Shown here piece by piece: positions 8,574 through 19,452 of a stretch of 64,000 bases of DNA. Both the position numbers and the translations under genes were made by a program. The number at the start of each line of letters is the position of its first letter. Position 1 is the first letter of the stretch. This DNA is from Morchella semilibera (lineage: Eukaryota; Ascomycota; Pezizomycetes; Pezizales; Morchellaceae). The stretch is from the NCBI GenBank assembly GCA_009192285.1, contig CM018604.1, forward strand, positions 1,736,001 to 1,800,000, in the 5' to 3' direction. The notes beneath the pieces were generated by a model. It saw only the letters and a list, made by a program, of their open reading frames with translations, was not told where the DNA came from and did not search any database.

Positions 8574-11472
8574 ATGAGATCACGATGTCCATTTTGCATA
8601 CGGAGCTACGCCAATGCTGGTAGTTTCGATCGACATCTCTCAAAAGTCCACCCATCGCGGACCCGCGGGTGGTACGACAGGCAGCTTTCAGGGACTCCCG
8701 TTGAGGGCTCGCGGAGCCTTCCCGAAGGCTCAGGAGGTCCCCACGAGGGTGGATATTTGAACATACCAGACGAAAGCGAATCCGATACTGAATCGAATGA
8801 TGATCATACTTTGGGATCCACGCGGTTCAATCTAGCAACTACCATATACGAGGGTGCAGGGGAGCCTCTTTTCACCGCAACGGGATATGATGAAGGCTCG
8901 GAAAGCCTTTTGATCAACCCATGGCAGCCTTTCGAATCAGCAGAGGAATTTCGGTTATCGCGCTGGTTCCTACAATCGAATGTATCTCAGGGTCAAATAG
9001 ACGATTTCTTCCGCACCGTACGCCCTCTACAAGGCTCCTACAGCACTGGTAGAGGCTTCGCACGCCTCCTCGACGAGATGTCGTCTATGGGGGGGTTAGG
9101 AAAAGAGAGTTGGATACACTCAGAGGTCGAAATGGGCGGGCAGAAAATTCCTTACTACTACAGGGACCCTATGAATATAGTGCGTTTTCTTCTGGGACAA
9201 CGTGCATTTAGGGAGTCCTTGGTGTATTCACCTATTATGGAATACAATGAAATGGGGGAGCGGATGTATGGGGAGATGCACACGGCAGACTGGTGGTGGG
9301 AGATGCAGGTTCGCAACACTTACTTAGAAGGCTCAGGGAGCCTCCGCTAACCCCTCACAAATGTTATAGAATACCCTTCCAGAAGGATCAACGGTGGTGC
9401 CAGTAATATGTGCATCAGACGGAACACACCTCACTAATTTCAGTGGTGACAAGAAGGCTTGGCCAGTATACCTAACGATTGGCAATATCACCTCGGACAC
9501 ACGAAATAAACCCTCTAATTACGCGATCATACTCCTAGCTCTACTGCCAGTGCCACCAAAGGTTGGAGTGCGTACGAACGAACGCCGTTGGGAGAGCCAG
9601 ATGGTCCTTCACCAGGTCCTCTCTGAGGTTCTCGAAGGCCTTCAGGGCCCTGCGGAAAGGGGTGAGCTTATAACATGCGCTGATGGCTATGTGCGCCTAT
9701 GTTATCCGATACTATGTGCATGGATTGCGGATCAACCAGAACACGCCTCGCTGCTAAACCTCAACAATCAGGCCTGCCCTAGGTGCGAAGTTGATTTCAA
9801 GGGCCTAGGGAGCCTTCAAGAAAACCCGCCACGCATTCAGGAGCGATATATCGAAATGGTAGAGCGTTATAAGGAGGATACGTCAGATACAGCACCCGTT
9901 GAATACCTAGTGTCGAAATCCTTCAAAACTCTGTACAATGCTTTGTGGGCCTTGCCGAAGGCTCAGGTGTATGATCTTCACAAGCCAGATATGTTGCATA
10001 ATATTTATCTCGGCCTATTGAAACATATGATGGAATGGATTCAATCGTTTTTGAAAAAACACAATCGGCTAGAGAATTTTGATCGGGCTTGGGCGTCCAT
10101 TAAGCCTTACCCAGGGCTTGCTGTACCAAATAAGGCTTATCGGGCAACTACTCAATGGCAAGGTAAAGAAATGCGTCATCTCGGCCGGATAGTTCTAGGA
10201 GCCTTTGCAGTGGCTCTTTGGAACCCCCCAAAAGCTTCGCAGAGCGACTTCGGGAGATCCTTGAGGTGTGTTCGGTCACTAATCGATTTCCACTTGATGG
10301 CACAGTACACTACGCATACAAAAGAAACACTAGACTATCTTCAAGGGTATCTCGAAGATTTCCACAAGTATAAGGATGTGTTTCTGGAATTTAGAGCCGA
10401 TAAACGAACAAGGAAAGAGGCAAAGGATCGAACAAAGGCGCTGCAAGGCTCGGGAAGCATTGACAGAGGCCTGGCGGAGCTTGAGGAAATTCGCGAGGCT
10501 TCTCATTTCAACTTCATTAAAATGCATCTTCTTTCACACTTCCGGGGGCATGTAGAGCGATTTGGTAATATTCCAATGTTTTCAACCGATGTGAGCGAGT
10601 TAGCTCATAGGCAACAAATTAAGATGGCTTATGCAGCCTCCAATAAGGTCGACGCAACAGTTCAGATTCTCGGTTACCACTCAAGGCGTATGGCTATAGA
10701 GATACGGGTCTTAAATCTAAAAGATATCGTTGTCAGTCTTCCAGAACATTACGAGGGCCTCCCAAGCCATCGAGAGAGCCTCCGGGGCATGTTGGAAGTA
10801 TTCAAAAACGAGGACCCACAAAGGACAAACGAAAGATTCCTAGACGATGATAAACACCCGGAACCTAGGATGTCGACCCCCGACGGTGGACCCCACATAT
10901 TATCTGATATCGCCGATATGATTAAAATCAATAGAAGAACACTAGCAAGAGCGGTGTCGGAATATGGTCAGGGCCTGAGCCGGGGAGAACAAGGCTTATT
11001 GAGCCTTCTGGAGTGCCCAGTGGGGTGCTTTAAGTGCCTACAGGTGCCAGTATCAATTTTTCAGAAGCCTGACAGTTACGAGATACACAATATACGGTGT
11101 ACGGGAGAGGCATTATTTAGGAAAAGGTCGACTCGAAATGATTGGGCATGGATTAAGGTGGCCACAACGGAGCCGTGGGGAGCCTTTCAGGGACGCCTAC
11201 CAGGGCTTGTACGAGCAATATTCAAGATACGTGACAGTATATCGACGAAAACATATCAGCTTTGTCTTGTAGAGCTACTGGAAGCCAAGGATAGGGGTCT
11301 TCCAGACGGCTCACACGGTCTTCTTAGAGTTGCGAGGCGCTCTCGGCAAAGGTTTTGGGTAGTTAATATCAGTAGTGTTTTGGGAATGGCTCATTTGTTC
11401 GAGCTGGGACAGGGTCAATGGCTTGTGAACACGAGGATAGATTTGAGAACGTGGAATGAATTCGATATATAG
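8574..11472 (+). CDS. Plavaka-family transposase (945 aa, one intron)
   Basis: Exons 8574-9308 and 9370-11472; the 61-bp intron has a branch-like CTAAC and ends GTTATAG. Joining gives WWWEMQ-NTLPEGSTVVPV, the run expected in Plavaka proteins. The N-terminus holds a C2H2 finger (C5, C8, H21, H26). Candidate catalytic acidic residues of the DDE core are D262 (ASDGTHLT), D452 (PDMLHNIYLGLLKH) and E655 (SELAHRQQIK). A CPRC pair at about 381-384 follows ADQPEHASLLNL. Length fits the family (about 900-1100). The enzyme should cut and join the CATCAGCAAG ends with 2-bp duplications. Coding sequence repeatedly contains the element's GGCTC...GAGCC motif, seen as GSGSL- or EGSESL-like peptides. The frame is open throughout, so it may be active; the start could be further upstream if a 5' exon was missed. 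Confidence 0.88.
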
Positions 11473-12067
11473 TGACAATGTCTCTGGTGGCCTGGGGAAA
11501 GGTACAAGAGGCCTTCATAAAGGCTCGAGTGACTTCAGCTGGCATAGAATGTATTTAGAATAAAATTAACATGATAGTAAACGAAACAATATGATCTAGA
11601 TCGGGGACTCATGAGGGCTCCAGAACCCCTTATAAAGGCGCAGAGGGCCAGAAGCTCCCGGGCGGCGGGGTAGCCATAAAGAGCTGTATATGTTTTTTGC
11701 GTGAAAATAGGTTGTTGGTGGCCTCCGAAACTTACTAATCAAAGCTCGGAAGCCCTCTGGAAGGCTCAGGAAGCCCTCTGGAAGGCTCGGGAGGCGAGAA
11801 ACAATTAGCGAGGTGTCAGGAGAGGAGGGTAACAGAAGGCTCAGGGAGCCCTCTAGAAGGCTCAGGAGGCTACATACAATTAGCGAGGTGTCAGGAGAGG
11901 TAAGGAGGGTAACAGAAGGCTCAGGAGACTCTCTAGAAGGCTCGGGAGGCCATCGGGAGGCTCGGGAGGCAACAAATGGTTAGCGAGGTTATTAGGAGAG
12001 ACGGGAGGGTAATTGCCTTGGCAACGGCCTCCGGAGACCCAGTCAAGCCTCTGGAGAGAGTTTGAAT
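11473..12067. repeat. Right subterminal repeats of the Plavaka element
   Basis: Three to four imperfect 60-80-bp repeats (about 11740-12010). They are built from GAAGGCTCAGGAGGC-type blocks followed by ATTAGCGAGGT and GTCAGGAGAGG. They differ from the 101-bp unit of the left arrays, so the two ends have unlike subterminal repeats. Confidence 0.75.
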
Positions 12068-12077
12068 CTTGCTGATG
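12068..12077 (-). repeat. Right terminal inverted repeat of the Plavaka element
   Basis: CTTGCTGATG followed by TA. It is the perfect inverted partner of 376-385, and the LTR sequence GATTCCTATGTACC resumes directly after the TA. Confidence 0.9.
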
Positions 12078-12424
12078 TAGATTCCTATGTACCGAGATAA
12101 CAGGAAGACGAGACGAAGAGAAAAGAAAGAAAGAACTAAGGAAAACATCTATCCCCGCTATTTAACACACCTCCTCCACTAGTCCGCTATGACTCACACC
12201 TTTGCTCATAGAACCTCATAGAAACCCATCGCTACCATACCCCATAATCCTCCCCACCATCTCCGCTATTCTACATTACCAATCCATCACGCCATCGAAC
12301 CTCCCAGAACCTAATGACGACAGCCTCCACCTCGCACTCCCCGCTCTCGCTTAGCATTACCCTAACAACCACAACCGTACATCGCCTACCGAACTGTCGG
12401 GACAAATGCCAAGACGCCGGGACA

Positions 12425-12936
12425 CACAGGCACCGATGAAGGCAAAGGCAAGGGCGAGGGCACAAGGACACAGAGCAGGGAAAGCGAGGACCAGATGGAC
12501 CTCAACGAGAACGATGAGAGATGCTATGAGTTTCCCCTCGTCAGAGAATCAAGTATTGGGTACGAGAGGCTATGGCTTGGAAATAGGAGTAGATTCCTAT
12601 GTACTGAAATAACAGGAAGAAGAGACAGAGAGAAAAGAAAGAAAGAACTAAGGAAAACATCTATCCCCGCTATTTAACACACCTCCTCCACTAGTCCGTT
12701 ATGACTCACACTTTCACTTGTAGAACCTCATAGAAATCCGTCGCTACCACACCTCGTAATCCTCCCCACCATCTCCACTATTCTACATTACCAATCCATC
12801 ACGTCATCGAACCTCCCAGAACCCAATGACGACAACCTCCACCTCGCGCTCTCCTCCCTCGCTTAACATTACCCTAACAACCACAACCATGTATCACCTA
12901 CCGAACTGTCGGGATAGATGCCAAGACGCCGGGACA
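12425..12936 (-). repeat. Gyp1 LTR fragment, minus orientation
   Basis: It ends CGCCGGGACA at 12936 and matches the Gyp1 LTR, but lacks roughly the first 110 bp in this orientation. It abuts the LTR ending at 12424 on one side and Gypsy RNase H sequence on the other. Confidence 0.75.
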
Positions 12937-12979
12937 TTTTTGGAGAAGAACGCCACAGGGTGTAGTACTCCTTCGTCAT

Positions 12980-13557
12980 TGTTACGGAGCAACACGGAGA
13001 CAACAGACAAGAGGGCCGAGGTACACAACCGAGGCAGGAACGAGGACGAGGACGAGAGACGAGAACGAGAGAACCTAACCGAGGAGCAGAGTTGTGGGGC
13101 AGAGGGTCCAGATGACCTCTCTGACGAAGACGTGAAGACGAAGGTACCAGTAGACGACACGGACTACGGTCATGGACTATGGACGAAGCGAGACGGGGCG
13201 AGGCGAGACTAAAGCGGGACGAGGACGAGACGAGATACTATGGAAGGCCCGCTAGGGTCTTGGCGAAGACTATGGTTATGACGTAATATATTCAGAACTA
13301 AAGACACGAGACGAAGCGAAACTAAACTGTAGGGTTCACAACAGGAAGAACACGTAAGGAAAGAAAGAGAAAGAAAAGGACAAAGGAAAAGTCCGTAGCA
13401 ACGTATATATACCCCTCCTAATCCCTGTACAATCATGACTCATAACATCGTGTAACGGAAACCCATAGAAACTCCAAGAACCCAAAAGAAACCTTATACC
13501 CGAAAACCCAGTCTCCAATATCCTTCCCCTCTGCGAAGTCCGTAGTACGCCGTGATA
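12980..13557 (-). repeat. Solo LTR, Gyp2-related, inside the RNase H of element E
   Basis: Begins TGTTACGG and ends CCGTGATA, the inverted ends typical of the Gyp2 group. RNase H sequence is on both sides. Flanking 5-mers are GTCAT and ATCAT, a target duplication with one mismatch. No internal genes, so it is a solo LTR. Confidence 0.7.
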
Positions 13558-14493
13558 ATCATCTCTTTGGGACATAATAGCGGCGGAGACGTAATCAGAA
13601 GCATCCGTTTCCACAATAATTTCTCGGTCAGGATCAAAATGCCTGAGTATCGGAGCGGATGTGAATGCATTTTTAAGGTCTTGGAAGGCTTTTTCGGTTT
13701 TATCTGTCTATTTAAAAACCACTCCAGATTTCGTCAAAGCGGCTAGAGGAGAAACCACTCGGGAATATGCATAAATAAAGCGTCGATAAAAATTCGCAAA
13801 TCCTAGAAATTCCTGCATGTCCTTCAAGCAGGTTGGAGTATCCCAATTCTTAATCGTAGCAACCTTTGATTCATCCATCTTAATCCCTTCTGGTGTAAGA
13901 ACGAAGCTGAGGTACATAGTCTCTTTAACATGCCATTCGCATTGCTCGGGTTTAAGATGCACCTGATTCTTTTCAAGTATCTTGAGAACTTTGTCGACAT
14001 GGGCCTTATGTTCTTCGAGTGTGGCGGAATAAATCAAAATATCATCTAGATACGCGGTGGCAAAAGAGTCCAAATAGGGGCGTAGCATATCGTTAACCCA
14101 ATGTTGGAAAGCAGCTGGCGCATTAGTGAGGCCAAAGGGCATAACCGTATACTCAAAGTGCCCATATCGGGTCCTAAACGCTGTTTTCCACTCATCCCCT
14201 TCCCGGATCCTCAACTGGTGATATCCATTACGGAGATCCAACTTGGTAAAATACTTGGCAGAGGAGATACCCATAAAAGTCTCTGTAGTCAGGGGTAAGG
14301 GATGTCGATTCTTAACCGTTACCGCATTTAACTTTCTATAGTCAACACAGAGTCGGAGGGAGCCATCCGCCTTCTTGACAAACAATACGGGAGAGCCTAC
14401 TGGTGACGTGCTGTGCCTAATCTTCCCACTGGATAAATATTCTGTGAGGTAGTCCCGAAGTGCTTGTAGTTCTAATCGGGTCATTCCATACAT
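13558..14493 (-). pseudogene. Element E reverse transcriptase and RNase H region
   Basis: Shows reverse transcriptase landmarks ([38 protein letters not shown]) and the start of RNase H ([15 protein letters not shown]). This is the pol core of a Ty3/Gypsy fossil. It is truncated by later insertions. Confidence 0.8.
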
Positions 14494-14901
14494 GGGTCCA
14501 AATGGTACGGTCTTTCCATCTTGAATATCAATGGACAGGTCGTATTAGGGTCGATAAGGGGGTAATTCGGACGCTTCAGGTTCATTAAGAAGATGCAGAT
14601 ACTGATGGTGTTCCTTAGGTACTAGTGCGCGGGGGTCCTTTGGTGCTTGTGCCAAAAGATCATCAAGAGCCTTGAGGGTAGTTGAATATAATCGCATTCC
14701 CTTTTTTTTTTTGTGGATTAAACAATGAAAGGCATAAGATTCAATGGCCAAAATCTTGGTAACAGGTTTAGCTGGTAGTTCGATAGAAATCCCCCTTGCA
14801 ATAACTTTTGTGTGGTTAACCGAGCAATGTGTAGTACAAGTAGGGGAGTCGAAATATATTTCGTTGGCGGCAGGAAGAATCGTTATTGCATGTCTGCGCA
14901 T

Positions 14902-15216
14902 TCAGGGAAGACCCATGACAAGGGGGTAATGTCCGAGTTGTGTTACAAAAAAGGGGGCATCCTCTCGGTGACCATTAATATCGAGACGGAGGATGACCTT
15001 ATGTGTAACTTTTCCTGATTCGATAGGTTGGCCATCTATTACATCTATTTGGCGAGGAACTTGAAGAGGAATAGTAGCAAGATTACGGTGGCATATGAAG
15101 TCTTGGTCTATGAAAGCGTATCCTGAGGGGCCAGTATCAATGAGGGCATATGATGGGATAAAGGAATCTTTATTTTGAGGAATTGAACACGTTACAACTA
15201 ATTGATTCCCATCCAT
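14902..15216 (-). pseudogene. Element E protease region
   Basis: A retroviral-type aspartic protease remnant (ALIDTGPSGYAFID, then LGHYPLVMGLP), lying between gag and reverse transcriptase as expected for Ty3/Gypsy. Confidence 0.75.
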
Positions 15217-15290
15217 ATCCTTCTCCGAAACTGAAAACCCAGAAAGTGAAAGCTTAAACCAATCCTTAAATCGCCCCTGGAGTGAGCCAC

Positions 15291-16877
15291 TCAGTCCAGG
15301 GTAAAATCTTTTAATGCCTCATCGCCGGAGGCTTTTCCTTCTTCTTCTTCCCTGACTTCTATCCTAGCTCCCCTTATCCTGGGGGCTGGGTCCCTGAGGG
15401 CTGGCGCCTGCGGGCAATCCCTAATGAGGTGACCTACACCTCCACAATAAAAACATCTATTCTCCGTACGGCGGGCCTCTCTCTCCTGAGGGTCCGGGCG
15501 GCCACGGCCTTGCGACAAATCCATAGGGGCCATCCCTCCAGGCGTATGGGACGGATGGGCTACAGCAGGAGGATTAGGGCGAGCTAGAGCTTGGTAACAA
15601 GGGACAAGTGGGGCAGGAGCCTGATAGCGGGGTGCGGGGCAGCCGGGGCCTGGTAACGGGGAGCGGACGGTCCTGGGCCCACATAGCAAGGTACAGGGCA
15701 AAGAGGGGCGGCAGGAGGCTGATAGCGAGGGCGGTAGCGAGCAGTGAGCATCTGCTGCTTGTTGTCCAAGCGTTGGAGAATAGTGGCGAGTTCATGTACC
15801 GTGGCGGGGGTTTCTTCATGGACCATAAGTTTGGTGAGTTCCTCGTTTAGTCCTTCCATAAGGGCCTCCACATTGGCCGTTTCTCCCATTCCGGCCTCAG
15901 CAGCATAACGTTGGAACTCGGCAAAGTATTCCGAAAAAGGGCGGCTGAGTTGTCTAATTCTTCTGAGGGCGCGACGAGCAGTACCTACTTGGTCTGGGTC
16001 TCCAAAAGCCGTATTTAAAATTTCAAAGAACCTCTCCATAGACGGGAGGTTGATTCCAGTGGTGGTAATGTAGGGCATAAACTGGTTGGCAGCGGGGCCT
16101 TCCAAGTGGGAAATGGCGTAGGTCAACTGATTTTGTAGGGTGGGGTATCTGTCGGCATTGCCCAGGAGCTTGAGTTTCAACATGTTTTGAAACTGAGGAA
16201 GTCCCTTTCGGTTACCTCGGTATTTCTCCGGGTCCGGGAGCTTCTCTGATCTTTCAACTCTTGGTTCCTGTGTCAGAGTAAGGCCTTCTAGGAGGCAGTT
16301 GCGACGACGAGGGGGAGGTGGTAGAATGGGGTCTGCTGCTGGAGGTGGGGGAGGGGGCGGAAGTGCGGTCTGGGCTGAAAGCGCGGCCTCCATCAGCAAG
16401 ACTTCATTTGTCTCCTGATGTCTCCTGAGCCTCAGGAGACTCAAAAAATATCCGGGAGTCTCAGGAGACTCTCAGGAGACCCGGGAGACTGTTGGGAGAC
16501 TCCAGTCACAAGTTGAGTTTGCTGATGTCGGCGGATTGCGTTGTTTGATTTGCTGTACGTACTTGGACTTGGAGGGTTGTTACCAGAATTTCCAGGACGG
16601 TTATCTGTCTGTCCAGATCCTAGTTCTCCCTTCCCAACTCCGTAAGCTTCTTTGTCCATTCTGTTTGAGCCTCATCTCCGTCTTCTTGTTCGCCTTGCCA
16701 TTTCATTATGAGTTGTTTAACGGCTTGTTGAGCACGAAACATGAGATCATGAATCTTTTTGGCTTCCTCGCTGGCATCTTCGGCGTCGGTGGGGTGGGCG
16801 GCTATGAACGTATCAAGATCCCTTTGGAGGATCTCGTAGAGTCCTTCTGATTCTTCCATAGGGTCTGCATGCGACAT
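15291..16877 (-). pseudogene. Element E gag region, with MITE insertion
   Basis: Gag-like capsid region (SEKLPDPEKYRGNRKGLPQF, ending in a CCHC knuckle CFYCGGVGHLIRDC). The N-terminal part (16525-16877) is separated from the rest by a 137-bp MITE. Confidence 0.75.
16391..16527 (+). mobile_element. CATCAGCAA MITE, copy 1 (137 bp)
   Basis: Starts CATCAGCAAGAC and ends TTTGCTGATG, flanked by TC on both sides (2-bp duplication). It is packed with TCTCCTGA and TCAGGAGA motifs in both orientations and has no coding capacity. It lies in the gag of element E. Confidence 0.9.
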
Positions 16878-16951
16878 GGTACTAGTGACTTGGTAGTGGA
16901 ATACTTAGGTGGGGTTTGTTGTGTAGGTCGGCGTTGGAGACGCAATCTTAG

Positions 16952-17452
16952 TATCACGGAGCGAAGCGAGAGTGAGAACAGGAAGTGCCAAGGTACACAA
17001 CCAAGGCGGGACGAGGCAAGGCTAATAGATAAGAGGCTTAGGCAGAGTAAAGAGCGGGATTTGGGGACGAGGGACGGAACGAGGCGGGAGTCACGCGGCA
17101 AGGACTATAGGATTTTCTCCTACCTTCGGAAGGCTAGGAGCGGGGACACTTCAGAGTAACTAGAGATCCTAAAGCTCTGTATTGGCTAAAGGATAGGAAG
17201 ATTGCGTGAAGAAGAAAGGAAAGAAAGAGAATTCCTACAAGCGAGGGAGAGAGCTCCCTATATATAGCCCCAAAATCCCTTCGCTGACTCATACCATAGA
17301 ACCTTATAGAACACAAAGAAATCCCGTCTATTAGAAATACAGGCACAGCGTTGACTCATATAATCCCTGCTCAGAAACTCATAGAACACCATAGAAACTC
17401 CTGACTAATCCTTCTTCCCGCAACATCGTTCCGTACGCTCCACACCGTGATA
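16952..17452 (-). repeat. 5' LTR of element E (Gyp2 type, 501 bp)
   Basis: Perfect 8-bp inverted ends TATCACGG...CCGTGATA. A TATA-like CTATATATAG lies near 17260. Closely related in sequence to the solo LTR at 49561-50082. Confidence 0.8.
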
Positions 17453-17963
17453 CGTAGGCACCGGCAAAGGCAAAGGCAAGGGCAAATACACAAGGGCACA
17501 GAGCAAGGGAAGTGAGGACCAGATGGACCTCAACGAGAACGATAAGAGGTACTATGAGTTTCCTCTTCGTCGGAGGATCGAGTATTTGGTACGAGAGGCT
17601 ATAGCTTAGAAATAGGAGTAGATTCCTATGTACCGAGGTTACAGGAAGACGAGACGAAGAGAAAAGAAAGAAAGAACTAAAGGAAACATCTAACCCCGCT
17701 ATTTAACACTTTTCCTCCTCCAGTCCGCTATGACTCATACATCAATTCATAGAAACCCACAGAAACCCGTCGCATCCACACCTCACATTCCTCCCCACCA
17801 TCTTCGCTATTTCCATTACAAATCCATCACGCCATCGAACCTCCCAGAACCAAATGACGACAACCTCCTTTAGCACGCCCCTTCCTTACTTAACTATTCC
17901 TATACAATCACAACAGCGCTTCGACTACCGGACCCCCGGGACCGATGCCAAGACGCCGGGACA
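17453..17963 (-). repeat. Gyp1 LTR fragment, minus orientation
   Basis: Ends CGCCGGGACA and lacks about the first 110 bp in this orientation. It lies between element E and the internal part of element G. It is more diverged than the young LTRs of B and C. Confidence 0.7.
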
Positions 17964-18012
17964 GTGGTGGTGTTGAAATTCCTCGCGCCACAATAGGTTT
18001 GCGGTTGGCTAT

Positions 18013-18441
18013 TCAATGTTCAAGGCGTACCGATAATTGAAAATGAACCTCGTTCTTCCCACTATCGATTAAAACAACATATCTCCTCATCCAAGGTATC
18101 CCCATCACAATAGGATAATGTCCAAGCTTTGTAACAAAGAAGGGGTACTCCTCCACGTGCCCATTAATCTGCAACTCCAACGTCACCTTTCTAGTCACTT
18201 TCGCTGACTCAATTGGCCTTATATCAATCACATCAATCTCCCTCTCAGTCCTTAAATTCTTCATTTTTAATTCATGTCGGCGCATAAAGTCTTTGTCTAT
18301 GAATGCATATCCCGACGCTCCAGTATCAATCAAGGCATAGGTGGATACAATAGATTTTTTATTTTGCGAAATGAAACAAACTACAATCAATTGATTCCCA
18401 TCCATCTCCCCCTCTAATACTGAAAACGTGGAAATAGACAC
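18013..18441 (-). pseudogene. Element G protease region
   Basis: An aspartic protease remnant (YALIDTGASGYAFID, LGHYPIVMGIPW), close to the protease of elements B and C. Part of a broken Gyp1 fossil. Confidence 0.8.
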
Positions 18442-18479
18442 TTTAGAAAAAACCTTAGGAGGTCCCTGGGCTATGCCGC

Positions 18480-19052
18480 TTAGGCCAGGGACGAATCTTT
18501 TAACTCCTCCTCCTCCGACAATATTTCATCCTCCGTTTCCTTTTTTTCCTTCTTTGCTTCCAACAACGCTCCCCTCATTCTGAGTGCTGCCCTCCCCGAG
18601 GGCGAAAGCGTACAATCTCTAACCAAATGTCCTACTCCCCCACAGTAATAACAACGATTCTCAATCCGGCGTTATTTCCTCTCCCTTGGATCCGGACGAC
18701 GATGACTATTAAACAAGTCCATAGGGACAGCTCCTCTTAGGGTATAGGAAGGATGGGCCGCTGGCGCAGCGCTCTTCGGTGATAGTTGGGGTGGTCCTCG
18801 TATGACTGGGGTTGTTGCTGATGCAACAGGTGGGCGAGGGACGAAAGGACGAGGAGCGGGAGCACTGGGAATCTGAAATCTAAACCTCCCCATCCTAGCC
18901 TGCAAGGCTCGTTGTTTGTTGTCAAGGCGTTGGAGAAGCAGCCCACAATCTTTAATAGTCGTTGGGGTTTCATTCTGAATCATTAGGGCCATTAGGTCTT
19001 GGTTAAGGCCTTCCAAAAGGCATTCAATCTTAGCCACCTCGTTGAACTCAGA
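18480..19052 (-). pseudogene. Element G gag C-terminal part
   Basis: Matches the Gyp1 gag downstream half (ECLLEGLNQDLMALMIQNET, PTTIKDCGLLLQRLDNKQR) and a CCHC-knuckle region. It is separated from the gag N-terminal part at 25812-26485 by the solo LTR insertion. Confidence 0.8.
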
Positions 19053-19452
19053 TGTCCCGGCGTCTTGGCATCTGTCCCGACAGTTCGGTGGGCAGTGTAC
19101 GGTTGTGGTTGTTGGGGAAATGTTAAGCGAGAGCGGGGAATGCGAGGTGGAGGGTGTCGTCATAGGTTTCTAGGAGGTTCGATGGCGTGATGGATTGGTA
19201 ATGTAAATAGCGGAGATGGTGGGGAGGATTACGAGGTGTGGAAGCGACGGGTTTCTATGGGATTCTGTGGATGATGATATGTAGTCTTGGCGGACTGGTG
19301 GAGGAGGTATGTTAAATAGCGGGGATAGATGTTTCCCTTAGTTCTTTCTTTCTTTTCTCTCTGTCTCGTCTTCCTGTTATCTCGGTACATAGGAATCTAC
19401 TCCTATTTCTAAAGCCATAGTCTCTCGTACCAAAGACTCGATCCTCTGACAA

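Larger units (their letters stand above)
376..12077 (+). mobile_element. Plavaka-type (CMC/CACTA-like) DNA transposon, 11.7 kb, with accessory genes
   Basis: The left end CATCAGCAAG (376-385) and right end CTTGCTGATG (12068-12077) are perfect 10-bp inverted repeats. They are flanked by TA on both sides (374-375, 12078-12079), and removing the element restores a continuous Gyp1 LTR. Inside, left to right: a 101-bp repeat array, a five-exon DUF6532-like gene (minus), unknown gene U1 (minus), an inverted 101-bp array, unknown gene U2 (minus), a divergent promoter, the transposase (plus) and a repeat-rich right end. Plavaka is a fungal branch of the CMC superfamily; assignment rests on the transposase. 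The transposase frame is open after one intron is removed, both ends are present and the target duplication is perfect, so the element may be recent. The DUF6532-like gene has one internal stop. Confidence 0.88.
90..12424 (-). repeat. Gyp1 LTR (minus orientation), split by the Plavaka element
   Basis: Starts TGTGACGGAGT and ends CGCCGGGACA, the reverse complement of the 634-bp Gyp1 LTR seen complete at 29684-30317. The LTR occupies 90-375 and 12080-12424, about 631 bp once the transposon and one copy of the TA duplication are removed. It is the target of the Plavaka insertion and so is older than it. Confidence 0.85.
12937..17452 (-). mobile_element. Element E: Gyp2-type Ty3/Gypsy fossil, broken
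   Basis: Minus-strand remnant of a Ty3/Gypsy element. Its 5' LTR is at 16952-17452, gag at about 15291-16877, protease at about 14902-15216 and reverse transcriptase with part of RNase H at about 12937-14493. It is cut off in RNase H by the Gyp1 LTR at 12936, so integrase, the tail and the 3' LTR are absent. A solo LTR (12980-13557) and a MITE (16391-16527) are inserted in it. It is clearly broken, with several breaks, and is older than elements B, C, D and F. Confidence 0.8.

Noticed and set aside
376-12077. Possibility of a Starship-type giant element
   Set aside because: No DUF3435 tyrosine recombinase captain is seen, the ends are inverted repeats with a 2-bp duplication, and the transposase is DDE Plavaka type.
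376-12077. TET/JBP dioxygenase cargo, as reported for some fungal KDZ elements
   Set aside because: I looked for an HxD...H dioxygenase core in U1, U2 and the DUF6532-like protein and saw none.
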